NCBI RefSeq assembly: GCF_016695175.1
Contig: NZ_CP068023.1
Span: 1,875,501-1,939,500, forward strand
DNA length: 64,000 bases
Source of the DNA: Pseudoalteromonas sp. GCY
Lineage (GTDB): Bacteria > Pseudomonadota > Gammaproteobacteria > Enterobacterales > Alteromonadaceae
Direction: 5' to 3'
The translations under genes were made by a program, and so were the position numbers. This document shows, in pieces, positions 6,817 to 15,875 of the stretch. Position 1 is the first letter of the stretch. Each line of letters begins with the position of its first letter. The notes below the pieces were generated by a model. It saw only the letters and a program-made list of their open reading frames with translations. It searched no databases and was not told the origin of the DNA.

Positions 6817-8856
6817 ATGAGTAAAAAGTTACCACTCATTTCCCTAGTCGCCGCGTTCGTATCGAGTGTTACTTTAGCCTCAACAAGCACAGTCACTATT
6901 AAGGACTTGCCGGTTCTTAAACCTGAAGCGCAACACACAACGGCTAGTAAACGAGTGACTAACCTATTTACTCGACAACACTACAAACGCTTTAGCTTTG
7001 ATGACAGCTTATCGGATAAAATTTTCGATCGTTACGTAGAAGCCATCGACTTTAATAAGTCTTTGCTTCTACAGTCGGATATCGATAGTTTTCAACAGTA
7101 TCGTAAACAATTTGATGATGCATTGATCTCAGGAAAACTGGGTTTTGCTTATGATATGTTTAATCTAAGCATGAAGCGTCGCTTTGAGCGCTATGATTTT
7201 GCCATTGGTTTACTCGACAAAGAAATGAACTTTGACAAAAAAGATGAGTTCATTTTTGATAGAGAAGAGCAAAGTTATGCAACCGTGACAAGCGAACTTG
7301 ACGAATATTGGCGCCAGCGTGTTAAATCTGATGCGCTGCGTTTAAAGTTGACTGGCAAAAATTGGGAAGAGATCAAAGAAGTCCTTACCAAGCGCTACAA
7401 AAACGCGCAAAAACGCCTAGTCCAAACGAATAGTGAAGATGCATTTCAAGTTATCATGAATGCGTTTGCACGCAGTATTGAAGCGCACACTTCCTATCTC
7501 TCGCCACGCCGAGCCGAACAGTTCAAAATGGATATGGACTTAGAGCTGGAAGGTATTGGTGCGGTATTAAGTTACGATGAAGATTACACCGTGATCCGTA
7601 GTTTAGTTCCTGGCGGCCCTGCGGACAAAACCGAAAAGCTTAAGCCGGACGACAAAATCATCGGCGTAGCACAAGATGACAAAGAGTTTGTAGATGTTAT
7701 CGGCTGGCGTTTAGATGATGTGGTCGATCTCATCAAAGGCCCTAAGGGGACCAAGGTTCGACTTCAATACCTTAAAGGCACGGATAGTCATGGTACACCT
7801 AAAGTCGTTGAAATTGTTCGTGACAAAGTAAAATTGGAAGACCGCGCAGTTAAGTCTTCTGTTTTTGAAGCCAAGTATTCTGAGCTACAAAGCAAAATAG
7901 GCGTGATAGAAATCCCGAGTTTCTACAATAATCTTTCTCAAGATGTAAAAACTGAAATCGCTAAACTTAAAGAAGCCAAAGTAGATGGGGTTATCATTGA
8001 TCTTCGCCAAAATGGTGGTGGCTCACTTTACGAAGCGACCCAGCTATCCGGTTTATTCTTTGACCAAGGTCCAGTTGTTCAGATCCATACCGCTTATAAC
8101 CGGGTTGAAAGTCAACAAGATAGAGATGGCATTACCTTCTACGATGGACCTTTGACTGTTTTGGTTGACCGCTACAGTGCATCGGCATCCGAGATTTTTG
8201 CTGCTGCGATGCAAGATTATGGCCGAGCAGTGGTGATTGGTGAGCAAACCTTTGGTAAAGGCACTGTGCAACAACATCGTGGCCTAGGTAAAAATTACGA
8301 TTTATTCGAAAATCCTTTGGGAAGTGTAACCTACACTATTGCGAAGTTTTACCGTATCGACGGTGGTAGCACACAACATAAAGGCGTGATCCCTGATATC
8401 TTGCTACCATCGGCAATCAATCCTGAAGAGTGGGGAGAGAGCCAAGAAGATAATGCACTGCCTTGGGATAGTATTGTTCGTGCAAAATATGCGAGTCTAG
8501 ATAACTTGTCGCCAACTATCCAATACTTGAGTAAGCGCCATGATGAGCGAGTAAAAGCAGAGCCAGAATTCGAATATATTTATAAAGATATTGAAGAATA
8601 TAAAGCGCGCAAAGACGATAAGGCGATTTCATTAGTTGAAGGCGAGCGTATCAAGGAGCGTGAAGAACGCGATGATCTGGTATTGAAACGCACGAATGAA
8701 AGGCTGAAACGTCTAGGTTTAGAGCCGGTTAAAGATTTGGATGATGCACCAGAGATTATTTCGGAGTTAGACCCTTACCTTGAAGAGGCTGCGCTTATCA
8801 CGCAGGATCTAATTTCATACGGGCGGATAGCCAAAAACGAAGTTAATAAACAATAA
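6817..8856 (+). CDS. prc: Periplasmic tail-specific protease Prc (Tsp)
   Basis: Carboxy-terminal processing protease of family S41, 679 residues, exported (signal peptide about residues 1-22). An N-terminal helical region is followed by a PDZ domain (about 238-325, GIGAVLSYDEDYTVIRSLVPGGPA) and the S41 core with RYSASASEIFAAAMQDYG, holding the catalytic Ser, and TFGKGTVQQ, holding the Lys; a C-terminal helical extension follows. In E. coli it trims FtsI and degrades tagged periplasmic proteins and MepS. The ATG at 6817 has AAGGAG six bases upstream, so the TTG at 6811 is not used. Confidence 0.94.
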   Translation: MSKKLPLISLVAAFVSSVTLASTSTVTIKDLPVLKPEAQHTTASKRVTNLFTRQHYKRFSFDDSLSDKIFDRYVEAIDFNKSLLLQSDIDSFQQYRKQFDDALISGKLGFAYDMFNLSMKRRFERYDFAIGLLDKEMNFDKKDEFIFDREEQSYATVTSELDEYWRQRVKSDALRLKLTGKNWEEIKEVLTKRYKNAQKRLVQTNSEDAFQVIMNAFARSIEAHTSYLSPRRAEQFKMDMDLELEGIGAVLSYDEDYTVIRSLVPGGPADKTEKLKPDDKIIGVAQDDKEFVDVIGWRLDDVVDLIKGPKGTKVRLQYLKGTDSHGTPKVVEIVRDKVKLEDRAVKSSVFEAKYSELQSKIGVIEIPSFYNNLSQDVKTEIAKLKEAKVDGVIIDLRQNGGGSLYEATQLSGLFFDQGPVVQIHTAYNRVESQQDRDGITFYDGPLTVLVDRYSASASEIFAAAMQDYGRAVVIGEQTFGKGTVQQHRGLGKNYDLFENPLGSVTYTIAKFYRIDGGSTQHKGVIPDILLPSAINPEEWGESQEDNALPWDSIVRAKYASLDNLSPTIQYLSKRHDERVKAEPEFEYIYKDIEEYKARKDDKAISLVEGERIKEREERDDLVLKRTNERLKRLGLEPVKDLDDAPEIISELDPYLEEAALITQDLISYGRIAKNEVNKQ

Positions 8857-8880
8857 AAGGCGCTTCAAGCGCCTTTTATT
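8855..8880 (+). terminator. Terminator of the msrC-proQ-prc run
   Basis: Stem AAAAGGCGCTT / AAGCGCCTTTT with a tiny loop, overlapping the prc stop codon and ending in a T-rich tail. Directly after it a 12-base unit (TTTTATTATGCC) is repeated. Confidence 0.85.
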
Positions 8881-9013
8881 ATGCCTTTTATTATGCCTTT
8901 TACACTTACTTTTACTTTACAAATTTTGTTATCATCTGCCAGATTTTCTAAGCTGATACTCTTTTGAGGCTTTTTGAGAATGGTGCGTGGCTCGACCACT
9001 GGCAATCTAGCTA

Positions 9014-9039
9014 CTCAAAACGGCTCAAAACGGTATACT
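9014..9039 (+). promoter_or_regulatory. Tandem 10-bp repeat abutting a -10 element upstream of nhaC
   Basis: CTCAAAACGG occurs twice head to tail (9014-9023, 9024-9033) and touches TATACT (9034-9039). No good -35 lies 17 bases upstream (CTACTC), which fits an activator-dependent promoter. This is a prediction only. Confidence 0.4.
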
Positions 9040-9089
9040 GCAAATAAAATAATTATAAGCATGGGTCGTCGTGCGTAGGAGTATTCCTT

Positions 9090-10577
9090 TTGAAACAACA
9101 AAAACAGCCGTCACTTATTGACGCTCTTATTCCGATCACATTGTTGGTCGCCTTGCTCGGTGCTGCGGTGTACCTCTATGGTGACAGTTCATCATCAGGT
9201 CCAAACCAAATAGCCTTGCTATTTGCAACATTCACTGCTGCACTCGTTGGCCTAAAAAATGGTTTTACGTGGAAGACGCTTGAAGAAGCGATGATCAAGG
9301 GGATCACTATTTCTCTCGGTGCCATTATCATTTTATTGATGGTTGGTGCCCTAATAGGGACTTGGCTGTTGTCTGGCACAGTTCCAACACTGATTTATTA
9401 CGGACTACAAATTATCAATCCGAGTTGGTTTTATGCCGCGAGCTGTTTGATTTGTGGGATTGTAGCGATGAGTATAGGCAGCTCATGGACGACAGCCGCA
9501 ACCATAGGTGTCGCTCTACTAGGTGTGGCGACGGGGCTTGGCTTAGATCAAGTCGTAACCGCGGGTGCAGTCATTTCAGGTGCCTATTTTGGTGATAAGT
9601 TAAGCCCATTATCTGAAACCACAAACTTAGCGCCTGCGGTCGCTGGTAGTGATTTATTTGATCATATTCAGCATATGCTTTGGACCACTGTACCTAGTTT
9701 TGTAATCGCACTTCTTATATTTATTGTCATGGGCTTTAATGCTGAAGCGTCAAGTGAGGCGGGGCGAATAGATGAAATTGTTTCGATACTACAAACTAAT
9801 TTCAACATTAACCTGTTAATGCTAGTTCCTTTGCTGGTGCTGCTTGGGCTTGCTATCAAGAAAATGCCTGCTTTTCCGGCGATTTCAATCGGAGCGGTGA
9901 TGGGGGCGATATGGGCAGTGCTGTTCCAAGGTGATCTTATTGCAAGTCAAATTGATGCTAGCCAAGGTGAGTTAGTGGGCTATGTGAAATTGGTGTGGGC
10001 GACTTTCTTTGATGGTTTTGCGTTGCAAACAGGCGATGCAAAAATGGACGACTTGTTAAGTGGCGGTGGCATGTCATCAATGCTAACGACAACTTGGCTG
10101 GTGATGACGGCATTGATGTTTGGTGCCATTATGGAAAAAACTGGTTTACTTGATGTCTTCGTACGCAGTATTCTTAAAATTGCAAAGAGCACAGGTTCAT
10201 TAATTGCTTCGACTATCGCAACTTGTATCGGTACAAATTTAGTTGCTGCGGATCAGTACATCGCGATTGTTGTCCCTGGTCGTATGTTCAAAGAAGAATA
10301 CAAAAAGCGCGGTTTGAAGAGTGTAAACCTCTCTCGTACGCTAGAAGATGGTGGCACTATCACCAGTCCACTGATCCCCTGGAACACCTGCGGCGCGTAT
10401 ATGCAAAGTGTACTCCTGATCAATCCGTTTGATTATGCCATGTACGCATTTTTCAACTTGATCAACCCTGTGCTGGCTGTCATCTACGCGTATCTAGGTA
10501 TCAAGATCCTTAAGATTACGCCATCAACGGTAAACGCGGAAGAATCAAAAGGAGAGAGCGGACTGAGCGTAAAATAA
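9090..10577 (+). CDS. nhaC: NhaC-family Na+/H+ antiporter
   Basis: Inner-membrane secondary transporter, 495 residues, with about 11-12 hydrophobic helices. Family signatures include SSWTTAATIGVALLG, GAYFGDKLSPLSETTNLAP and LEDGGTITSPLIPWNTCGA. Members exchange Na+ (or amino acids in some branches) for H+; a marine sodium-cycle role is likely. It starts with TTG at 9090, supported by TAGGAG seven bases upstream; no in-frame ATG nearby fits. It is a single gene with its own terminator. Substrate beyond the NhaC family is not certain. Confidence 0.88.
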   Translation: MKQQKQPSLIDALIPITLLVALLGAAVYLYGDSSSSGPNQIALLFATFTAALVGLKNGFTWKTLEEAMIKGITISLGAIIILLMVGALIGTWLLSGTVPTLIYYGLQIINPSWFYAASCLICGIVAMSIGSSWTTAATIGVALLGVATGLGLDQVVTAGAVISGAYFGDKLSPLSETTNLAPAVAGSDLFDHIQHMLWTTVPSFVIALLIFIVMGFNAEASSEAGRIDEIVSILQTNFNINLLMLVPLLVLLGLAIKKMPAFPAISIGAVMGAIWAVLFQGDLIASQIDASQGELVGYVKLVWATFFDGFALQTGDAKMDDLLSGGGMSSMLTTTWLVMTALMFGAIMEKTGLLDVFVRSILKIAKSTGSLIASTIATCIGTNLVAADQYIAIVVPGRMFKEEYKKRGLKSVNLSRTLEDGGTITSPLIPWNTCGAYMQSVLLINPFDYAMYAFFNLINPVLAVIYAYLGIKILKITPSTVNAEESKGESGLSVK

Positions 10578-10672
10578 CGCATTTGCTATCTTGCTCAGGC
10601 GCTTTCGATCAGGTCAAATAAAAATAAAACGCCTATCATTAGAATTGGCGATATCAAGTTTGTTTTATCACT

Positions 10673-10694
10673 CGCCCCTTTTTGGGGCGTTTTT
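10673..10694 (+). terminator. Terminator of nhaC
   Basis: Stem CGCCCC / GGGGCG with a five-T loop, followed by TTTTT. It ends 13 bases before the pepN start. Confidence 0.85.
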
Positions 10695-10707
10695 GTAAGG
10701 ACTATAT

Positions 10708-13293
10708 ATGACTCAAAAACCACAAGCCAAATTTCTTAAAGATTACCTTGCACCTAGCCATACCGTTGATACGCTTTGTTTGACCTTTGAGTTAAGCCCA
10801 AGAAATACAATTGTGACTGCAGTAAGTCAGTTTGTCGCGGTGAACAATGCGACACAATTAATATTGGATGGTGTCGACTTAGAGTTAGCATCTTGTCAGG
10901 TAAATGGTGAAGAGTGGCAAAGCCTTGAAAAATCTGACTCTGAATTGATTCTTTCTAACTTGCCAAAGGCCTTTGAGCTCAAAATTGTCACTAAAATTTC
11001 GCCGCAAACAAACACGTCACTTGAAGGTTTATACCTCTCTGATGGCGCTTACTGTACGCAATGTGAAGCGGAAGGTTTTAGAAAAATCACCTACTTTATG
11101 GATAGACCTGATGTACTGACGACTTATACGGTGACGGTCATCGGTGAGTCAAAGTATCGCTACTTACTATCAAATGGTAATAAAATTGAAGAAGGGCGCT
11201 TAAGTGACGGCAGGCATTTTGCAAAATGGCACGATCCGCATAAAAAACCAAGCTACTTGTTTGCACTAGTTGCAGGCGACTTTGACGTATTAGAGGATAA
11301 CTACATCACTAAGTCGGGTAGAGAGGTAAAGTTGGCGCTGTTTGTTGATAAAGGCAACTTACATAAAGCGCCCCATGCTATGACGTCACTAAAAAAGGCC
11401 ATGGAATGGGATGAGTCAAGGTTTGATTTGGAATACGATCTCGATATTTACATGATTGTCGCGGTTGATTTTTTTAATATGGGGGCAATGGAAAATAAGG
11501 GTCTGAATGTTTTTAACAGTGCCTGTGTGTTGGCAAGCCAAGAGACTGCGACAGACCGAGACTTTCACACCATTGAGTCGATAGTTGGACATGAGTACTT
11601 CCATAACTGGACTGGGAACCGGGTTACTTGCCGTGATTGGTTTCAGCTTAGTTTAAAAGAAGGCCTAACCGTATTTAGAGATCAGGAGTTTAGCAGCGAT
11701 CTAGGTTCTCGAGGCCTAAACCGAATCGACGCAGTAATGGCGATGCGTACGCATCAGTTTGCAGAAGATGCAGGACCAATGGCGCACCCAATAAGACCGC
11801 AGCAAGTTATTGAAATGAATAACTTCTATACCGTCACTGTTTATAACAAAGGTGCTGAAGTGATCCGCATGATGCATACTTTATTGGGGGAAGCAAACTT
11901 CCAAAAAGGGATGAAGCTCTACTTTGAGCGTCATGACGGACAAGCTGTGACGTGCGATGATTTCGTTAATGCAATGATGGATGCTTCTGGTGTTGATTTA
12001 ACGCAATTTAAACTATGGTACGAGCAGTTCGGCACGCCAAGAGTAAAAGTGGCTACCGAGTATGACGAAAAGGCACAAACATACGCAATTACGGTGAGCC
12101 AAAGCCATGCCGATTGCGACCCCGTAAAAGCGCCACTGCATATTCCATTTAAGCTAGAGCTTTTGGATGAGCAAGGTGAAAGCATCCCGTTGCTAACAAA
12201 GCACGGAGAAATACAACGAGCGTTAGATATTACTGAATTTGAACAGCGGTTTGAGTTTGAGCAAGTTGCAAGTAAACCAGTTCCTGTATTGCTAGAAGAT
12301 TTCTCAGCACCAGTGCTTATGGAGTACAGCTACACCATTGTTGAGTTACTACATATATTGCGCTTTGCACGTAGTGATTACGCTCGTTGGGAAGCGATGC
12401 AGCAAATCTTCATGATTGAAGTTAAACGAGCGGTTACGTCAGACGATTTCGAACTGGATTCAAAAGTCCTCAGTGCGCTGTCCTCATTGGTGGAAACGTT
12501 AGATGGAGACCTTGCGCTACTGGCTGAGTTATTGACTCTACCAACGTTTGATACGCTAGCCAGCCAATTTGAAATTATCCCAGTAGACAAACTCGTTTCA
12601 ATTTCCGATGCATTTGAAATGCAAATAGCCCAATCACTGCAATCGGTCTTTGAACTCGCTTATTTGTCACTGCAAGACTCAGGTTCATTAGACGCAAAGG
12701 ATGTCGCGATCAGAGCCTTTAAAAATAAAGCGCTTTACTACTTAGCGAAAACAGATTCTGATATTGTTGATAACGCACTTGATAGTCAGTTTTCATCAAA
12801 CAATATGACCACCAAGCTTGCGTCATTAAAGGCAGCTGTCGCCGCACAGCACACAAAGATGGAAAGCTTGTTCAGTCAATTCGATAGCCAATGGCGTCAC
12901 GATAGCCTAGTTATGGACAAATGGTTTGCATTAAGTGCAAGCTTATCTAACGACGAGGTGATATCGAATATAAATACGCTTTATGCGCACCCTTGTTTTG
13001 ACAAAGGCAATCCCAACCGTGTTCGCGCATTGATAGGAAGCTTTGCAAGAAGTAACCCCGCACAATTCCATCGTGCAGATGGTAAGGGCTATGCGTTATT
13101 GGGAGACTTATTAGTGGAGCTAAACAACATCAATCCACAAAATGCGTCTCGTATGATCACGCCGTTCATGTCATGGAAGCGTTATGATGAAACGCGCCAA
13201 CAGCTGATGCGTGCGCAGTTGAGTCGTTTGGCAAACTTAGAAGACTTGAGCGATGACTTATATGAGAAGGTAGAGAAGGCGCTAGCGCAGTAG
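10708..13293 (+). CDS. pepN: Aminopeptidase N
   Basis: M1-family zinc metallo-aminopeptidase, cytosolic, broad specificity in the last steps of protein turnover. It has 861 residues (E. coli 870). GAMEN is at 259-263 (substrate N-terminus binding). The zinc site is HEYFHNW with H295, E296 and H299, plus E318 in LKEGLTV. A long helical C-terminal domain follows. The ATG has GTAAGGA upstream. The next gene starts on the base after this stop. Confidence 0.95.
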   Translation: MTQKPQAKFLKDYLAPSHTVDTLCLTFELSPRNTIVTAVSQFVAVNNATQLILDGVDLELASCQVNGEEWQSLEKSDSELILSNLPKAFELKIVTKISPQTNTSLEGLYLSDGAYCTQCEAEGFRKITYFMDRPDVLTTYTVTVIGESKYRYLLSNGNKIEEGRLSDGRHFAKWHDPHKKPSYLFALVAGDFDVLEDNYITKSGREVKLALFVDKGNLHKAPHAMTSLKKAMEWDESRFDLEYDLDIYMIVAVDFFNMGAMENKGLNVFNSACVLASQETATDRDFHTIESIVGHEYFHNWTGNRVTCRDWFQLSLKEGLTVFRDQEFSSDLGSRGLNRIDAVMAMRTHQFAEDAGPMAHPIRPQQVIEMNNFYTVTVYNKGAEVIRMMHTLLGEANFQKGMKLYFERHDGQAVTCDDFVNAMMDASGVDLTQFKLWYEQFGTPRVKVATEYDEKAQTYAITVSQSHADCDPVKAPLHIPFKLELLDEQGESIPLLTKHGEIQRALDITEFEQRFEFEQVASKPVPVLLEDFSAPVLMEYSYTIVELLHILRFARSDYARWEAMQQIFMIEVKRAVTSDDFELDSKVLSALSSLVETLDGDLALLAELLTLPTFDTLASQFEIIPVDKLVSISDAFEMQIAQSLQSVFELAYLSLQDSGSLDAKDVAIRAFKNKALYYLAKTDSDIVDNALDSQFSSNNMTTKLASLKAAVAAQHTKMESLFSQFDSQWRHDSLVMDKWFALSASLSNDEVISNINTLYAHPCFDKGNPNRVRALIGSFARSNPAQFHRADGKGYALLGDLLVELNNINPQNASRMITPFMSWKRYDETRQQLMRAQLSRLANLEDLSDDLYEKVEKALAQ

Positions 13294-13515
13294 ATGAAAG
13301 AGTACTTCTTTTACATGGATATGAGCTATGACAAGTGTCTTGGTTACTACTATGGACACTATACTTCAGTGCAAGTGATTGAAGATGGAGGGAAGAGTAT
13401 TCGCTTCCCCGCAGAGCGTATTCGCCCCTTTATTTCATCAATTGGGATCAGGGGGAGATTCCGTCTCATCTTGGATGATAGCAATAAGTTTCTATCGTTA
13501 GAAAAAGTCACTTAA
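13294..13515 (+). CDS. DUF2835 family small protein
   Basis: 73 residues, cytosolic, predicted beta-rich. It matches the DUF2835 pattern (YYGHYTSVQVIEDGGKSIRFPAERIRPFI). The start codon directly abuts the pepN stop with no gap, so it is translated by coupling with pepN. Function is unknown in the family as I know it. Confidence 0.82.
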   Translation: MKEYFFYMDMSYDKCLGYYYGHYTSVQVIEDGGKSIRFPAERIRPFISSIGIRGRFRLILDDSNKFLSLEKVT

Positions 13516-13559
13516 TCGAAGTAGAACTGCAAAACATATTTTATTTTTGTTAAATGAGT

Positions 13560-13612
13560 TTGTTATAAGCTTGAAATACGTGTTATAAATTATCTGGTAG
13601 GACGTCTTACCA
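13560..13612 (+). promoter_or_regulatory. Predicted promoter with a dyad at +1, upstream of the DUF1302 operon
   Basis: TTGTTA (13560-13565), 18-base spacer, TATAAA (13584-13589). A near-perfect 18-bp palindrome TGGTAGGAC/GTCTTACCA (13595-13612, one mismatch pair) covers the expected start of transcription, where a bound repressor would block it. Half-site TGGTnnGAC resembles operators of fatty-acid regulators, but the regulator is not known. Confidence 0.5.
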
Positions 13613-13764
13613 AGAGTAAAATACGCCCCTAGAGGCGAAAAAGCGTTGATTTAGTTGAGCAGTATTTGTATTTTCGCGGTTTCGCTTCTATCGTTTAGAC
13701 AACAAAAAACAATAACTCTAAGAGCTTAAGCTCTAGACATGACCCGCCAAAAGGGGGAGAAATA

Positions 13765-15864
13765 ATGATAAAAAGATCGCTCTTTGTGAAAAACAAAATC
13801 ATGCTCGGTCTTAGCGCGGCAGTAATGGGAGTTGCCGCCACGTCAGTACACGCAGCCAGTTTTGAGGTTGGTGATTTCGAAATTACCTTCGATTCGACTT
13901 TTTCTTATGGTCAAAGCATTCGGGTTGAAGATCGTAACTTTGATTTCATCGGTAAAAGTAACCACCCGCAATTCGACTGGACAGGTTATAAAGCAACCAC
14001 TGGCAATACGATCTATTCTTCGTCACAAATCTGGTCACAACAGGGTGTCTATTCAAATAATGGTGATGCCGGTAATCTGAATTTTGACTCTGGAGATACT
14101 TTCTCTCAGCTGTTAAAAGGTACCCATGATTTAGCAATTACCAAAGATAACTATGGTTTATTCACTCGCTTTATGTATTTCTATGACTTTGCGATGGAAG
14201 ATGGTGATTTTGCGTATAGCAACCCTGTTTCTGGCAAAAAAGTTGACCCATGTGAAGACGACGATACCAGAAAACAAGTCTGTTCTGATTTACGCTTGCT
14301 AGATGCGTTTGTATGGGCGGATTTTGACCTGAATGATGGTAAAAACCCGCTTTCTGTGCGTTTAGGTCAGCAAGTGGTTAACTGGGGGGAAAGTACACTT
14401 ATTTCCCATGGTATTAACGTCAACCCGGTTGATATTGACCGTCTGAAAGCGCCAGGCTCTGAAGTAAAAGAAGCCTTTATCCCTGTGGGTATGCTTTGGG
14501 CGTCGGTGGTATTATCTGAGAATGTAAATCTAGAGGGCTTCTACCAATATCAATGGCATGAAACCAGATTGCCAGCGACTGGTAGTTACTTCTCAACAAA
14601 TGATTTTGCATCTGAAAATGGTTATATGCAAAACGTTCAGCTTGGTTTTACCTCAAACCCCGATATCGATTTGTATCATCTAACGGATGCATTAAACAGT
14701 TTGTACGCTGATGCAACGGCAGCATTGGTTGCTCAAGGCGTAGTACCTACAGCAGAAGCGGTAGGCAGTGCCGCAGCGTCCATGTATATGGCTTACCCGA
14801 CTAAAGTGGCGCTAAAAGGAAAAGGGGATAACGGTAAGAGTGAACCTGATGATGGTGGTCAGTACGGTTTACGCTTGGGTATTTTTTCTCCAGAACTAAA
14901 CGACACTGAATTTGGTTTGTATTACATTAATTACCACAGCCGTAGACCTCTGATTTCTGGTAAAGCTTCTAACTTTACAGGGCAAGCGATAATGGCTGAT
15001 TTAGCTTACATCGCACAAAATCAAATTACTGCAGATAATGTCACTAACCTAAACGCCTTTACTCAAGCGCAAATTACCTACCCTGAAGACATCAAACTGT
15101 ATGGCTTAAGTTTTAATACCGCGATTGGTGAAACCGCATTTGCTGGTGAAGTGGCATATAGACAAGATGAACCACTGCAGATAGATGACGTTGAACTACT
15201 TTACGCAGGTATGGTTGAGCAGTTGGCTGCCGCGGGTCTGCGTGATGATTTAGCCGGTTTATCTCAGCTTAGCCAAGGGGACGATATCGCTTATGTGGGT
15301 CCTGGTGAAGTGGCGCAAGGTTATATTTTGCGAGACACTATTCAAGCACAGTTTACTGCAACACATTTGTTCGGACCATCGCTAGGCGCAGATAGCTGGG
15401 CAGTGGTTGGTGAAGTAGGTGCTGTTACTATCAAAGACATGCCAGAGTACGATGAGCTTCGTTTGAATGTTTCAGGTACTGGCCGAAGTGGTACGATTGA
15501 GGGGCTTTCGGGCCGAGATTACAATCTTATCCACCAAGCGGTTTCAAATGGTCCAGAAACCAATCCATTCCCATCGGCTTCTGCTTGGGGCTATCGCCTT
15601 ATTGCTAAGGGTGAGTATAACAACCTATTCAGTGGTGTGAATTTTTCTCCACGCGTAGTGTTCTCACATGATGTTAACGGTATCACCCCTGATCCTATGT
15701 TTTTGTTCATTGAGGATCGCAAATCGCTAGGCATTAATCTTAACTTTAACTACCTAAATTCGTGGTCATTTGATTTTGGTTATAACACGTTTTGGGGTGG
15801 TGGTAAGACGAATACCTTTGCGGACCGTGATTTCATCTCATTCAACATTAAGTATTCAATTTAA
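13765..15864 (+). CDS. DUF1302 outer-membrane protein
   Basis: 699 residues with a signal peptide (cleavage likely after VHA at about residue 29). The rest has alternating aromatic/polar strands and ends in FISFNIKYSI, a C-terminal beta-strand pattern for outer-membrane barrel insertion. DUF1302 proteins are commonly encoded with DUF1329, Ycf48-like and MMPL/RND proteins, exactly as here. The set is thought to move hydrophobic compounds across the envelope; the substrate is not shown by the sequence. A GGGGGAG RBS precedes the ATG. Motifs GQQVVNWGES and LMF-rich strands support the family call. Confidence 0.85.
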   Translation: MIKRSLFVKNKIMLGLSAAVMGVAATSVHAASFEVGDFEITFDSTFSYGQSIRVEDRNFDFIGKSNHPQFDWTGYKATTGNTIYSSSQIWSQQGVYSNNGDAGNLNFDSGDTFSQLLKGTHDLAITKDNYGLFTRFMYFYDFAMEDGDFAYSNPVSGKKVDPCEDDDTRKQVCSDLRLLDAFVWADFDLNDGKNPLSVRLGQQVVNWGESTLISHGINVNPVDIDRLKAPGSEVKEAFIPVGMLWASVVLSENVNLEGFYQYQWHETRLPATGSYFSTNDFASENGYMQNVQLGFTSNPDIDLYHLTDALNSLYADATAALVAQGVVPTAEAVGSAAASMYMAYPTKVALKGKGDNGKSEPDDGGQYGLRLGIFSPELNDTEFGLYYINYHSRRPLISGKASNFTGQAIMADLAYIAQNQITADNVTNLNAFTQAQITYPEDIKLYGLSFNTAIGETAFAGEVAYRQDEPLQIDDVELLYAGMVEQLAAAGLRDDLAGLSQLSQGDDIAYVGPGEVAQGYILRDTIQAQFTATHLFGPSLGADSWAVVGEVGAVTIKDMPEYDELRLNVSGTGRSGTIEGLSGRDYNLIHQAVSNGPETNPFPSASAWGYRLIAKGEYNNLFSGVNFSPRVVFSHDVNGITPDPMFLFIEDRKSLGINLNFNYLNSWSFDFGYNTFWGGGKTNTFADRDFISFNIKYSI

Positions 15865-15875
15865 GGGCTTTCGAT

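Noticed and set aside
8866..8900. Short tandem TTTTATTATGCC repeat after prc as a functional element
   Set aside because: Only two copies of a low-complexity unit in an intergenic tail; nothing indicates function.
8880..9089. A lysine riboswitch upstream of nhaC
   Set aside because: Some NhaC-type genes are under lysine riboswitches, but I could not find the conserved core segments of that element here.
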